Source: Barnesiella sp. (lineage in GTDB: Bacteria; Bacteroidota; Bacteroidia; Bacteroidales; Muribaculaceae). Taken from it: 42,213 nucleotides of DNA. The DNA lies in NCBI GenBank assembly GCA_014801075.1, contig JAAVEW010000018.1:2140-44352 (forward strand). Reading direction: 5' to 3'. The notes beneath the pieces are model-generated. The model was not told where the DNA came from and did no database searches. It saw only the letters and a list, made by a program, of their open reading frames with translations. Both the position numbers and the translations under genes were made by a program. Shown here in pieces: positions 34,801 to 42,213 of this stretch; within the stretch, counting starts at the first letter, position 1; every line of letters begins with the position of its first letter.

Positions 34801-36657
34801 AGCATTGATTACTCCACCGGCGAAATCACCGTCAGCTGGGCCGACGAAGCGGGCCGCTGGCAACGCAAAGCGTTCACCTCGATGGATGGCGACTACTCCG
34901 TATTCTCCCTCGAAGCGCCCGCCAACGCCGACATCAACGCTACCGTGTCGCTCATGCTCACCGACGACATGCACTTCCCCGAAGGCACCAAGTGGACGAC
35001 AGCTCCAACCGCCGACGGCCTCGCCATCACCGTCACCTACCCCGACGGAGTCAACACCTACAACGGCTACGTGAAAGCTATCGTCGGCGGTAAGGCCGTA
35101 GCCCCGCAGGGCAACGAACTGAAAATCGCCGACGCCGCCAACGCCACCATCATAGTCACCACCCGCTCTCTCGACAATGCCGACACCGACTACGCCTCGG
35201 CTTTTGCCAAACATTGCGCCGTCTACACCCCGATATTCGACCGCGCGTCCATATCATTTGCCACCAGTGGCAATGACGCCGACCTCTCCAACGAAGCGCT
35301 CATAGCGCTCCAAAAACAGCAGCAGGAGCCCAACGCAGCGTTGCTCAACCGACTCTTTGACGCGGGCCGCTACGCGTTCCTGTCGTCATCGTCGAGCGAG
35401 ACAGCGCCCGACCTGCTCGGTATATGGACCGGCGACTGCAACGTGGGCTGGGGCGGATTCTACCACCTCGACGCCAACCTCAACCTGCAGATAGGCGGTG
35501 GCAACATAGGCGACATGCCCGAAGCGATGGAGGGTTACTTCAACCTCCACGACTCGTGGCTTCCCGACTTCCGCCGCAACGCCAAGGACCTGCTCGGAGC
35601 CGACGGCCTCGTAGCCTGCGGCAACACCCCCGGTCCCGGTGCCGGACTCATGGCATCAATCAACGATGACTACCCCTACCACTGGTCGACCGGCGAAGAG
35701 CCCTGGCTGCTCTACCCCTACTGGGAACACTACCTGGTGACCCGCGACGAGGATTTCCTGCGCAACCGTCTCTTCCCCCTGCTCAAGGAGATGGCCGTGT
35801 TCTACACTCAGTTCCTCACCCACAAGAATGCTGACGGCAAATGGATATTCACCGGCTCGGTGTCCCACGAGAACAAGCCCGCCAATCTCCCCGTATCGCT
35901 CCTCAACAACTCATCAATCGACATTGCCGGAGCGCATTTCATATTCGACACTCTCTTCAAGGCGGGCGAGATACTCGGTGAGGACGTGTCGCAGTGGCAG
36001 GAATTTGCAGCCGACCTGCCCGACTACATCATCAACCGCGACGGCGCGCTCGCCGAATGGGCATGGCCCGGCCTTGACGACTACTACCCCCACCGCCACA
36101 CGAGCCACCTCGTAGGCGTGTGGCCCTACCGCGAAATCACTCCCGACGGCAGCCCCATAGCGCGTGCCGCCCACCATGCCCTCGACCTGCGCAAGGCCAA
36201 CAGCTTCGGCAACAATGCAGGCCACGGTGTGCTGATGGGCGCACTTGAATACGCTTGTCTCGGCGACGCCAAGGCGTGCGGCGAACTGGTGCGCCAGCTT
36301 GCCGCCACCGACTACTATTACGACGGCCTTGCCTCGGCCCACTTCCAGGACCGCGGCGTATTCTGCACCGATGTGGTCAATACCTTCCCCGCCATACTGA
36401 TGGAGATGCTCGTAGGCTCAACCGACGACACCATCACCCTGCTTCCCGCTCTGCCCGAATCGCTCGGCACCGGTTCGCTCCGCGGCATACTGACCCGCAC
36501 CGGTGTCAAAGTCGAGTCAATGTCATGGAGCCCCAACGGTATCGACTGCCGCCTCTACTCGCCGCGCGACTGCAGCATCGAGATAAAGGCACCGCGCGAA
36601 AATCGCCGCCTCAACCTCGGCGCCGGCTCTTACACCAATCTCCACTTCGACCTCTGA
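31846..36657 (+). CDS. GH2 beta-mannosidase / GH95-like fusion enzyme
   Basis: A 1603-residue secreted enzyme starting at GTG, with a signal peptide (KKLYLAAALMAACCSVTAMA). Residues about 22-855 are a complete GH2 beta-mannosidase: sugar-binding domain, Ig-like domain, TIM barrel with acid/base Glu456 (WCGSNECF) and nucleophile Glu551 (FFSEYGFQSFPEY), then C-terminal beta domains. Residues about 856-1603 are a GH95-like inverting alpha-L-fucosidase/galactosidase; N1211 and N1213 (YHLDANLNLQ), Glu1342 (SVSHEN) and Asp1509 (FCTDVVNTF) sit where GH95 catalytic residues are expected, but the usual MNYW motif is replaced by IGGGN. Each part has full family length and there is no linker. One transcript with its own promoter; no susCD beside it. 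It probably trims mannose- and fucose-containing glycans, perhaps host N-glycan cores. Confidence 0.9.
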   Translation: MKKLYLAAALMAACCSVTAMADDVIELNEGWKFKQARLNNYYPATVPGCVHTDLINNGLIEDPYYRLNEKGAQWIDKEDWEYVTNVWVDATTLARDKVVLECDGLDTYCDVIVNGVKVLSADNMFREWEADIKDCLHPGSNEIKVYFRSPIKVDLPKWDATPVPYMAMNDQSENGGLFDRKVSVYARKAGYHYGWDWGPRLVTSGIWRPMRIHAWDDAVIDDVFVNQKKVTAKKAEIAQQVSIDAAREIKGVDVIAKDAATGKVLSKKVVDLAEGDNTVTLDYTIANPRLWWSNGLGSPEMYTFETLLLNGTDTLAVNTTRTGLRDLKIVTEPDADGVSLYVQLNGVPVFSKGANYIPQDMFLPRLTEDDYRRTVADAKDANMNMLRVWGGGIYEDDFFYDLCDENGILVWQDFMFACSMYPTDEAMLANIREEAKDNIVRLRNHPSIALWCGSNECFSGWKMWGWKDNVSARDPEAARVMDEQFHALYFDLLPEMVEQYHPGAVYRPSSPYGNSRDYSADNEGDTHYWGVWHSMHPTWMFDNVRSRFFSEYGFQSFPEYESVKLYTDPDKDLSITSDVMMAHQRGGEAANQRIMDYLKDEYRVPKDFPSFLYANQVLQGDAIKKAIESHRRQMPYCMGTLYWQHNDCWPVASWAARDYYGRWKAQQYFARKAFKPTIVSGRVNDGVLSIYTVTDNTRKAKGALEIRLLDFNGKTLKSFSPRIEIKPNTSSLVWSAPTAELLDGIDGADCFVNVRLTENGKVVDTNNFYFTDFKSLNLPQTKVTTRVSETDGGYNVTVSADKFARAVFLSIDGIDNFFSDNYFDVIPGEDVTVKVTTSLPRDEFERQLRSISLSEACYYPSGERAAEAHCDNYPRSYDQWPDGLLSGNGRTGFILLGNPLDETVIMCDRNYNFPSEGAERNFAKVHPDTIARVKQLCAEGRFAEANRLAVATSGWTDGGKGGRHPGFLMKIDYDNPGSNVSDYQRSIDYSTGEITVSWADEAGRWQRKAFTSMDGDYSVFSLEAPANADINATVSLMLTDDMHFPEGTKWTTAPTADGLAITVTYPDGVNTYNGYVKAIVGGKAVAPQGNELKIADAANATIIVTTRSLDNADTDYASAFAKHCAVYTPIFDRASISFATSGNDADLSNEALIALQKQQQEPNAALLNRLFDAGRYAFLSSSSSETAPDLLGIWTGDCNVGWGGFYHLDANLNLQIGGGNIGDMPEAMEGYFNLHDSWLPDFRRNAKDLLGADGLVACGNTPGPGAGLMASINDDYPYHWSTGEEPWLLYPYWEHYLVTRDEDFLRNRLFPLLKEMAVFYTQFLTHKNADGKWIFTGSVSHENKPANLPVSLLNNSSIDIAGAHFIFDTLFKAGEILGEDVSQWQEFAADLPDYIINRDGALAEWAWPGLDDYYPHRHTSHLVGVWPYREITPDGSPIARAAHHALDLRKANSFGNNAGHGVLMGALEYACLGDAKACGELVRQLAATDYYYDGLASAHFQDRGVFCTDVVNTFPAILMEMLVGSTDDTITLLPALPESLGTGSLRGILTRTGVKVESMSWSPNGIDCRLYSPRDCSIEIKAPRENRRLNLGAGSYTNLHFDL

Positions 36658-36671
36658 ACATATATTCTGAA

Positions 36672-36697
36672 TCCCCGGCGTCAACAAATACCGGGGA
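36672..36697. repeat. 7-bp inverted repeat after the GH gene
   Basis: TCCCCGG (36672-36678) and CCGGGGA (36691-36697), 15 bp after the stop; a weak first 3' hairpin without a U-tail. Confidence 0.6.
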
Positions 36698-36727
36698 AGC
36701 AAATCTGAAATACCCGACCACTCAACA

Positions 36728-36767
36728 AGCGGGGACACCGAAACGTTATATATCCGGTGTCCCCGCT
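36728..36767 (+). terminator. Hairpin between the GH gene and clpP
   Basis: A perfect 13-bp GC-rich stem (36728-36740 with 36755-36767), 14-base loop. No T-run follows, so it may be a Rho-assisted terminator or an mRNA 3' stabiliser. Confidence 0.7.
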
Positions 36768-36818
36768 CGCTATTACGGCGCGGCCGACAACAAAGCTGAC
36801 ATAAATAAAAAAAATTTT

Positions 36819-36850
36819 TTTGTGCAGTTTATTTTTTTTTATTAACTTTG
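36819..36850 (+). promoter_or_regulatory. Promoter of clpPX
   Basis: TTTG (36819-36822), exactly 20 bp (mostly T), then TAACTTTG (36843-36850). The leader to clpP is about 115 nt. The rest of the 312-bp gap upstream holds only the two hairpins. Confidence 0.88.
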
Positions 36851-36969
36851 GTTCTAAGAAGAAGCGATAAACGCGACTTCATTTTCAACAATTTAGACAA
36901 AACTTAAACAATACATCAACCAACAACCTGACCATATAACGATATATCTAAGGTAAATACAATATAAAT

Positions 36970-37662
36970 ATGAATAACGATTTTAGAAATTACGCAGTAA
37001 AACATTTGGGAATGAACGGCCTGGCACTCGACCAGTACGTGTCGGCCACAAGCCGCAACGCGCAGTCGGTAGCCGCCAGCTATATCTCTCCCACCATCAT
37101 AGAGGAGCGTCAGCTCAACGTGGCCCAGATGGACGTGTTCTCACGCCTGATGATGGACCGCATCATCTTCCTCGGCACTGATGTCAATGATTACACCGCC
37201 AACGTAATCCAGGCACAGCTCCTTTACCTCGACTCGGCCGACCCCGGCAAGGATGTATCAATCTACATCAACTCACCCGGCGGCTCGGTGTACGCAGGTC
37301 TCGGCATCTACGACACCATGCAGTACATCAAGAGCGACGTATCGACTATATGCACCGGCATGGCAGCCTCTATGGCGGCAGTGCTCCTCGTGGCCGGCGA
37401 GAAGGGCAAACGCTTCGCTCTCAAGCACTCACGCGTGATGATTCACCAGCCCATGGGCGGCGCTCAGGGCCAGGCTTCAGATATCGAAATCACCGCGCGC
37501 GAAATCCAGAAACTCAAAAAGGAACTCTATACCATCATCTCCGACCACTCGGGCCAGCCCTTCGACAAGGTGGAACGCGACTCTGACCGCGACTACTGGA
37601 TGACTGCCTACGAGGCCAAAGAGTACGGCATGATTGATGATGTACTTGTAAGAACGAAATAA
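36970..37662 (+). CDS. clpP: ATP-dependent Clp protease, proteolytic subunit
   Basis: A 230-residue ClpP. The catalytic Ser is in [13 protein letters not shown], His in [10 protein letters not shown] and Asp in the [10 protein letters not shown] segment. The N-terminal extension of about 35 residues beyond the E. coli mature form is normal for Bacteroidota. It forms the tetradecameric chamber that degrades unfolded or tagged proteins with ClpX, whose gene starts 10 bp downstream. In many Bacteroidota tig lies upstream; here the place is taken by the GH2-GH95 gene. Confidence 0.97.
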   Translation: MNNDFRNYAVKHLGMNGLALDQYVSATSRNAQSVAASYISPTIIEERQLNVAQMDVFSRLMMDRIIFLGTDVNDYTANVIQAQLLYLDSADPGKDVSIYINSPGGSVYAGLGIYDTMQYIKSDVSTICTGMAASMAAVLLVAGEKGKRFALKHSRVMIHQPMGGAQGQASDIEITAREIQKLKKELYTIISDHSGQPFDKVERDSDRDYWMTAYEAKEYGMIDDVLVRTK

Positions 37663-37672
37663 CAACACTGTA

Positions 37673-38941
37673 ATGGCTAAAAAGCAAAACAACGATATAT
37701 GCGTGTTCTGCGGACGCACCGGCAATGAGGCAGGCGTACTGCTCCCCTCGGGCGTCTATCAGGACGTGTATATCTGCGACCAGTGCGTCAACATGCTTCA
37801 CTCCCACATCGAGGATTTCCGCAAGCTCGCGGGCCTCGATGACAAGCAGGCCGACGGCAAGAAAGACGCCAAGCCCGCTTCGCTCCCCAAGCCCAAGGAA
37901 ATCAAGGAATTTCTCGACAAGTATGTCATCGGGCAGGAGGAGGCCAAGAAGTATCTTTCGGTGGCTGTCTACAACCACTACAAGCGACTGGCCCAGCCTA
38001 CCGACGACGAGGTTGACATCGAAAAGAGCAACATCATCATCGTAGGTCCTACCGGTACGGGCAAGACGCTGCTTGCCAAGACGATAGCCAAGATGCTCGA
38101 CGTGCCCTTCACCATCGTCGACGCTACAGTGCTGACTCAGGCCGGATACGTGGGCGAGGATATCGAGAGCCTGCTGACACGTCTGCTCCAGGAAGCCGAC
38201 TACGACGTGGAGAAAGCCGAGCGCGGCATCGTGTTCATCGACGAAATCGACAAGATAGCGCGCAAGGGCGACAACCCGTCAATCACCCGCGACGTTTCGG
38301 GCGAGGGTGTGCAGCAGGGATTGCTCAAACTGCTCGAAGGCTCCGTAGTCAACGTGCCCCCGCAAGGTGGCCGCAAGCACCCCGAGCAGCGCATGATTCC
38401 GGTCGACACGAAGAACATACTCTTCATATGCGGCGGCGCTTTCGACGGCATAGAGCAGAAGATAGCCCACCGTCTCAACACCCACGCCGTGGGGTTCTCG
38501 ACCGATAAGGCCAAGGAGCGCGTCAACCGCGAGAACTATCTCGAATACGTTGCGCCCCAGGACCTCAAATCATTCGGTCTTATCCCCGAAATCATAGGCC
38601 GACTCCCTATCCTGACCCACCTCAACCCCCTCGACCGCGACGCCCTGCGCCGTGTGCTGACCGAACCCAAGAATGCCATCACCCGCCAGTATGAGAAACT
38701 TTTCGGCATGGACGGCGTGAAACTGACATTCACCGACGAAGCTCTCGACTACATGGTCGACAAGGCCATCGAGTACAAACTCGGTGCCCGCGGACTCCGC
38801 TCCATCGTGGAGACCGTCATGATTGAGCCCATGTACGAGATGCCCTCGACCAAAAAGAAATCACTCGAAGTGACGAAAGAGTTTGTCGAACAGCGACTCG
38901 CATCGACCAACCTCGACGCCATTTCAAAAACATTAGACTGA
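37673..38941 (+). CDS. clpX: Clp protease ATP-binding subunit ClpX
   Basis: A 422-residue ClpX unfoldase. The N-terminal Zn-binding domain has [12 protein letters not shown] and ICDQCVNML; the AAA+ domain has Walker [10 protein letters not shown], the pore loop GYVGED and Walker [12 protein letters not shown]. Signature segments such as [18 protein letters not shown] are kept. The IGF-type ClpP-binding loop is expected near residue 280 (around ICGGAF to KERVN). It is co-transcribed with clpP (10-bp spacing). Confidence 0.97.
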   Translation: MAKKQNNDICVFCGRTGNEAGVLLPSGVYQDVYICDQCVNMLHSHIEDFRKLAGLDDKQADGKKDAKPASLPKPKEIKEFLDKYVIGQEEAKKYLSVAVYNHYKRLAQPTDDEVDIEKSNIIIVGPTGTGKTLLAKTIAKMLDVPFTIVDATVLTQAGYVGEDIESLLTRLLQEADYDVEKAERGIVFIDEIDKIARKGDNPSITRDVSGEGVQQGLLKLLEGSVVNVPPQGGRKHPEQRMIPVDTKNILFICGGAFDGIEQKIAHRLNTHAVGFSTDKAKERVNRENYLEYVAPQDLKSFGLIPEIIGRLPILTHLNPLDRDALRRVLTEPKNAITRQYEKLFGMDGVKLTFTDEALDYMVDKAIEYKLGARGLRSIVETVMIEPMYEMPSTKKKSLEVTKEFVEQRLASTNLDAISKTLD

Positions 38942-39108
38942 CCAACCGCTCCTCTCTGTCTCTTCCGTCAATATCGTATAACTCTTTAAACATAAAGATT
39001 TTTCATAGGATATATACACAACCGGCAATAAAGTAACCAACCGCGTCGCCGCCCGACGCAACCAACGCACCCCGGCGGCCGACGCAATCAAATATCACGA
39101 CAACAAAC

Positions 39109-41292
39109 ATGGTGAGCAAACAACAATTGAGCGAAGCTCTCAAACGCCACTTCGGCTTTGACCACTTCAAGGGGAATCAAGAGGACATCATCCTGTCACT
39201 CATGAAGGGTGATGATGTCTTTGTGCTGATGCCTACGGGTGGAGGCAAATCACTGTGCTATCAGTTGCCGTCGTTGCTGATGCCGGGCACGGCCATCGTC
39301 ATATCTCCGCTGATAGCGCTGATGAAAAATCAGGTCGACGCCATGCGCAACTACAGCGAGGAGGAGGGAATAGCCCATTTCCTCAACTCGTCACTCAACC
39401 GCACGGCCATCGAGAAGGTGAAAGCCGACGTGAAATCAAATGTCACCAAACTCCTTTACGTGGCGCCCGAATCGCTCACCAAGGAGGAGAACATCGAGTT
39501 TCTCAAGTCGGTCGACATCTCATTCTACGCCGTCGACGAGGCCCACTGTATATCGGAATGGGGTCATGACTTCCGCCCGGAATACCGGCGCATACGCCCC
39601 ATTATCAACGAAATCCAACGTCGTCCCGTGATAGCGCTGACCGCTACCGCCACCCCCAAGGTGCAGCACGACATACAGAAGAATCTCGGCATGACCGACG
39701 CCACGGTTTACAAGTCGTCGTTCAACCGCCATAACCTCTACTACGAGGTGCGTTCAAAGACCAACAATATTGACAAGGAGATAATACGTTATCTCAAGAA
39801 TAACCCCGGACAGTCGGGCATCATATACTGCCTGAGCCGCAAAAAGGTCGAAGAGCTTGCCGAAATGCTGGTGCTCAACGACATAAAGGCTCTACCCTAT
39901 CATGCCGGAATGGACTCCGCCACCCGCTCGGCCAATCAGGACGCGTTCCTGCTTGAGAAAATCGACGTGATTGTGGCCACGATAGCTTTCGGCATGGGCA
40001 TCGACAAGCCCGACGTGCGATTTGTGATTCACTACGACATGCCCAAGAGCCTCGAAGGATACTATCAGGAGACAGGGCGTGCCGGACGCGACGGTGGCGA
40101 CGGCCGCTGCATCACCTTCTACTCGGCAAAGGACCTGCAGAAAATGGAAAAATTCATGCAGGGCAAACCGGTGTCGGAGCAGGAAATAGGCAAGCAGCTT
40201 CTCGTCGAAACCGCGGCTTACGCCGAGTCGTCGATGTGCCGCCGCAAAATGCTGCTGCACTACTTCGGAGAGGAATACACAAGTGACAACTGCGGAAATT
40301 GTGACAATTGTTTAAATCCTAAAAAACAAGTGGAAGCTAAAGAAGAATTGTGTGCCGTGATTGAGACCGTCACCGCACTTAAAGAAAAATTTAAAGCTGA
40401 ATATATTATAGATGTGCTCCTGGGCAAGGAGACATCCGACATCAAGTCATACCGTCACGACGAGCTCGAAGTGTTCGGTTGCGAACAGGGTGGCGACCCG
40501 CGTATGCTCGCCGCCGTCATCCGCCAGGCCGTAATCGCCGGCTATCTCGACCGCGAGATTGAAAACTTCGGCGTACTCAAAGTGACTGCCAAAGGTAAGA
40601 AATACCTGCATAAGCCCACATCGTTCAAAGTCGTGGAGGACAACGAGTTCGGCAGCGACGAAGAGGAGGGCCCCACCGTCAAGGGCGGAGGCGCCTGCGC
40701 CGTCGATCCCGAGCTTTACTCCATCCTCAAGGACCTGCGTAAGAAGATTGCCAAGCAGTATGACCTGCCCCCCTACGTAATCTTCCAGGACCCCTCGCTC
40801 GAAGCTATGGCCACTACCTACCCCATCACGATGGAGGAACTTCAGAACATCACCCGCGTAGGCGCCGGCAAAGCAAAACGCTACGGCGAAGCCTTCATCA
40901 AGGTAATCAAAGCCCACGTGGAGGAGAACGAGATTGAGCGCCCCGAGGACCTGCGAGTGCGCAGCGTCGCCAATAAGAGCAAGCTCAAAATCTCTATCAT
41001 CCAGGCTATTGACCGCAAGATTGCGCTCGACGAACTGGCCGGCTCAAAGGGCCTCGAATTTAACGAACTCCTCGACGAAGTGGAGGCAATCGTCTACTCC
41101 GGCACCAAAATCAATATTTCCTACTTCCTCAACGAAGTGATGGACGAGGACCGTCAGGAGGATATCTACGAATACTTCCGCGAGAGCGAGAGCGATGACC
41201 TCGAAGAGGCCTTCAAGGAGCTTGGCAACGAGTACACCGAGGAGGAAATACGCCTCGTGAGAATCAAGTTCATCTCCGAGCAGGGCAACTGA
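39109..41292 (+). CDS. recQ: ATP-dependent DNA helicase RecQ
   Basis: A 727-residue RecQ helicase, longer than E. coli RecQ (about 610). Walker A is MPTGGGKSLCYQLP, motif II is AVDEAHCISEWGHDFR, motif VI is YQETGRAGRDG. The RecQ-C zinc site has CRRKMLLHYF followed by CGNCDNC. The HRDC domain is at about 545-620 (IFQDPSLEAMATTYP), and a C-terminal extension of about 100 acidic residues follows. A short AT-rich patch (40270-40420) around the zinc site stands out in codon use. It works in recombination and fork repair. No obvious promoter is seen in the 167-bp gap after clpX. Confidence 0.96.
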   Translation: MVSKQQLSEALKRHFGFDHFKGNQEDIILSLMKGDDVFVLMPTGGGKSLCYQLPSLLMPGTAIVISPLIALMKNQVDAMRNYSEEEGIAHFLNSSLNRTAIEKVKADVKSNVTKLLYVAPESLTKEENIEFLKSVDISFYAVDEAHCISEWGHDFRPEYRRIRPIINEIQRRPVIALTATATPKVQHDIQKNLGMTDATVYKSSFNRHNLYYEVRSKTNNIDKEIIRYLKNNPGQSGIIYCLSRKKVEELAEMLVLNDIKALPYHAGMDSATRSANQDAFLLEKIDVIVATIAFGMGIDKPDVRFVIHYDMPKSLEGYYQETGRAGRDGGDGRCITFYSAKDLQKMEKFMQGKPVSEQEIGKQLLVETAAYAESSMCRRKMLLHYFGEEYTSDNCGNCDNCLNPKKQVEAKEELCAVIETVTALKEKFKAEYIIDVLLGKETSDIKSYRHDELEVFGCEQGGDPRMLAAVIRQAVIAGYLDREIENFGVLKVTAKGKKYLHKPTSFKVVEDNEFGSDEEEGPTVKGGGACAVDPELYSILKDLRKKIAKQYDLPPYVIFQDPSLEAMATTYPITMEELQNITRVGAGKAKRYGEAFIKVIKAHVEENEIERPEDLRVRSVANKSKLKISIIQAIDRKIALDELAGSKGLEFNELLDEVEAIVYSGTKINISYFLNEVMDEDRQEDIYEYFRESESDDLEEAFKELGNEYTEEEIRLVRIKFISEQGN

Positions 41293-41387
41293 TTCCGATC
41301 ACCGCAACTTATAAATTAACTTCAAACGCAACCGACAGGGCATCGGGCGTTACTGCCTGTCGACCCGCTTCAAATAAGAGCACTGCT

Positions 41388-42056
41388 ATGGCTACATTAT
41401 TAAAATACAATGACGTCGAGATACTTCGCAAGGAACTTGTTGTGCTCAAGAAAGTCAGTTTCGAAATTGAGGAAGGACAGTTTGTGTTTCTCATAGGCAA
41501 GGTCGGCTCCGGCAAGAGCTCCCTGCTCAAGACCGTCTACTCCGAAATAGGCATCGAGAACGGCGAAGCTGAAGTGATGGGCTACGACCTGCGTAAAATA
41601 CGCCGCAAGGATATCCCCTATCTGCGCCGTCAGATAGGCATCGTGTTTCAGGATTTCCAGCTGCTCACCGACCGCACCGTCTACGACAACCTTCTCTTCG
41701 TGCTCCGCGCCACCGGCTGGAAGGACCACGACGCCATAGAGAAGCGCATCGAGGAGGTGCTCAAAGAGGTGGGCATGCTCAACAAGTCCTACAAGATGCC
41801 TCACGAACTCTCGGGAGGCGAACAGCAACGTATCGTCATAGCGCGGGCACTGCTCAACAGCCCGCGCCTGATACTTGCCGACGAGCCTACCGGCAACCTC
41901 GACCCCGACACGGCGCGCCAGATTGTCAACTCGCTGCAGGCCATCGCGGCCTCCGGCACCGCCGTGGTGATGGCTACCCACAACCACGGTTTTCTCGATG
42001 AATTTCCGGGCAAGGTGTACCACTGCATCGACAAGCAGATTATCGAGCAGAAGTGA
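41388..42056 (+). CDS. ftsE: ABC ATPase, FtsE-like
   Basis: A 222-residue ABC ATPase close to FtsE/LolD type: Walker A IGKVGSGKSS, Q-loop GIVFQDFQLL, signature LSGGEQQRI, Walker B LILADEPTGNLDPD and H-loop MATHNH. The protein is soluble and needs an FtsX-like membrane partner that is not encoded to its left; nothing follows in the remaining 157 bp. FtsEX controls cell-wall hydrolysis at the septum in many bacteria. It could also be a lipoprotein-export ATPase, but Bacteroidota FtsE has this length and start (ATLLKYNDVEI). Confidence 0.85.
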   Translation: MATLLKYNDVEILRKELVVLKKVSFEIEEGQFVFLIGKVGSGKSSLLKTVYSEIGIENGEAEVMGYDLRKIRRKDIPYLRRQIGIVFQDFQLLTDRTVYDNLLFVLRATGWKDHDAIEKRIEEVLKEVGMLNKSYKMPHELSGGEQQRIVIARALLNSPRLILADEPTGNLDPDTARQIVNSLQAIAASGTAVVMATHNHGFLDEFPGKVYHCIDKQIIEQK

Positions 42057-42213
42057 CGCCGCCGCCCCGCAATGTTTCAACTACAACTACCAAGTAAGTA
42101 ACTGTTCAAAATTATTTTAATATTATGGCGGAAGGATTTTCCTGACGATTTTTCACGAGGAAGAAGGAGTGTAGCGAGCTACATGACTGATGACGAGGGG
42201 AAAAGCGGCGGAA
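42057..42213. other. Structured non-coding stretch at the right edge
   Basis: No reading frame longer than a few codons on the plus strand. It contains the hairpin TGTAGC-GA-GCTACA (42170-42183) and similar blocks GGCGGAAGGATTTTCC and GGAAAAGCGGCGGAA facing each other across it (42127-42142 and 42199-42213, partly inverted). It could be a dispersed repeat or a leader; the window ends before it can be judged. Confidence 0.4.

Noticed and set aside
34273-35214. 313-residue frame antisense to the GH2-GH95 gene
   Set aside because: Gly/Val-rich shadow caused by strong codon bias of the sense gene.

Overview
The window looks like chromosomal DNA of a gut Bacteroidales bacterium, most likely Muribaculaceae. 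The evidence is a set of promoters of the Bacteroidota type (TTTG-like -33 box, about 20 bp, TAnnTTTG -7 box), a T9SS type B sorting domain, Bacteroidales families (DUF4886, AAA/DUF4143, SLC45-like MFS), and large secreted glycan hydrolases. Most of the window is GC-rich core genome; the left 8-9 kb is visibly AT-rich and of accessory character. The taxonomic call is inference from content, not from a marker gene.

Left edge to 9.1 kb: the 3' end of an unknown plus-strand gene (2-148), then a tightly packed minus-strand operon read from 8392 down to 301. In order it encodes an unknown 427-aa protein, a DUF1848 iron-sulfur protein, a 1251-aa fusion (methyltransferase-like + Sel1 repeats + BspA-type leucine-rich repeats), a radical SAM activase, a 79-aa four-cysteine protein and a DUF3800 protein broken by a -1 frameshift in an A7 run. 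A long nested inverted repeat (8469-8588) lies in the putative leader. The operon faces the 3' end of a tRNA-Phe gene (9003-9075, minus). It is the best candidate here for an undescribed system.

9.5-14.1 kb: a housekeeping block with yceD(DUF177)-rpmF-fabH-era-der, i.e. ribosome assembly plus the start of fatty-acid synthesis, with strong hairpin terminators at its end. 14.4-19.8 kb: a T9SS-sorted secreted protein, a lytic transglycosylase and uvrA. 19.9-21.9 kb: a secreted protein made of perfect 60-bp tandem repeats, then an AAA+/DUF4143 ATPase preceded by four 33-bp-spaced iterons and a possible G-quadruplex. 21.9-26.0 kb (minus): a DUF4886 lipoprotein, an MFS sugar transporter with a large insertion, and endonuclease IV.

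26.3-31.7 kb (plus): a DEDDy 3'-5' exonuclease, an S9 prolyl oligopeptidase, a lipoprotein, and two metallo-beta-lactamase-fold hydrolases. 31.8-36.7 kb: one 1603-residue secreted enzyme that joins a full GH2 beta-mannosidase to a full GH95-like fucosidase/galactosidase. 37-42 kb: clpP-clpX, recQ and an ftsE-type ABC ATPase, ending in a structured non-coding stretch at the window edge. All assignments are from reading the sequence; no database search was possible.
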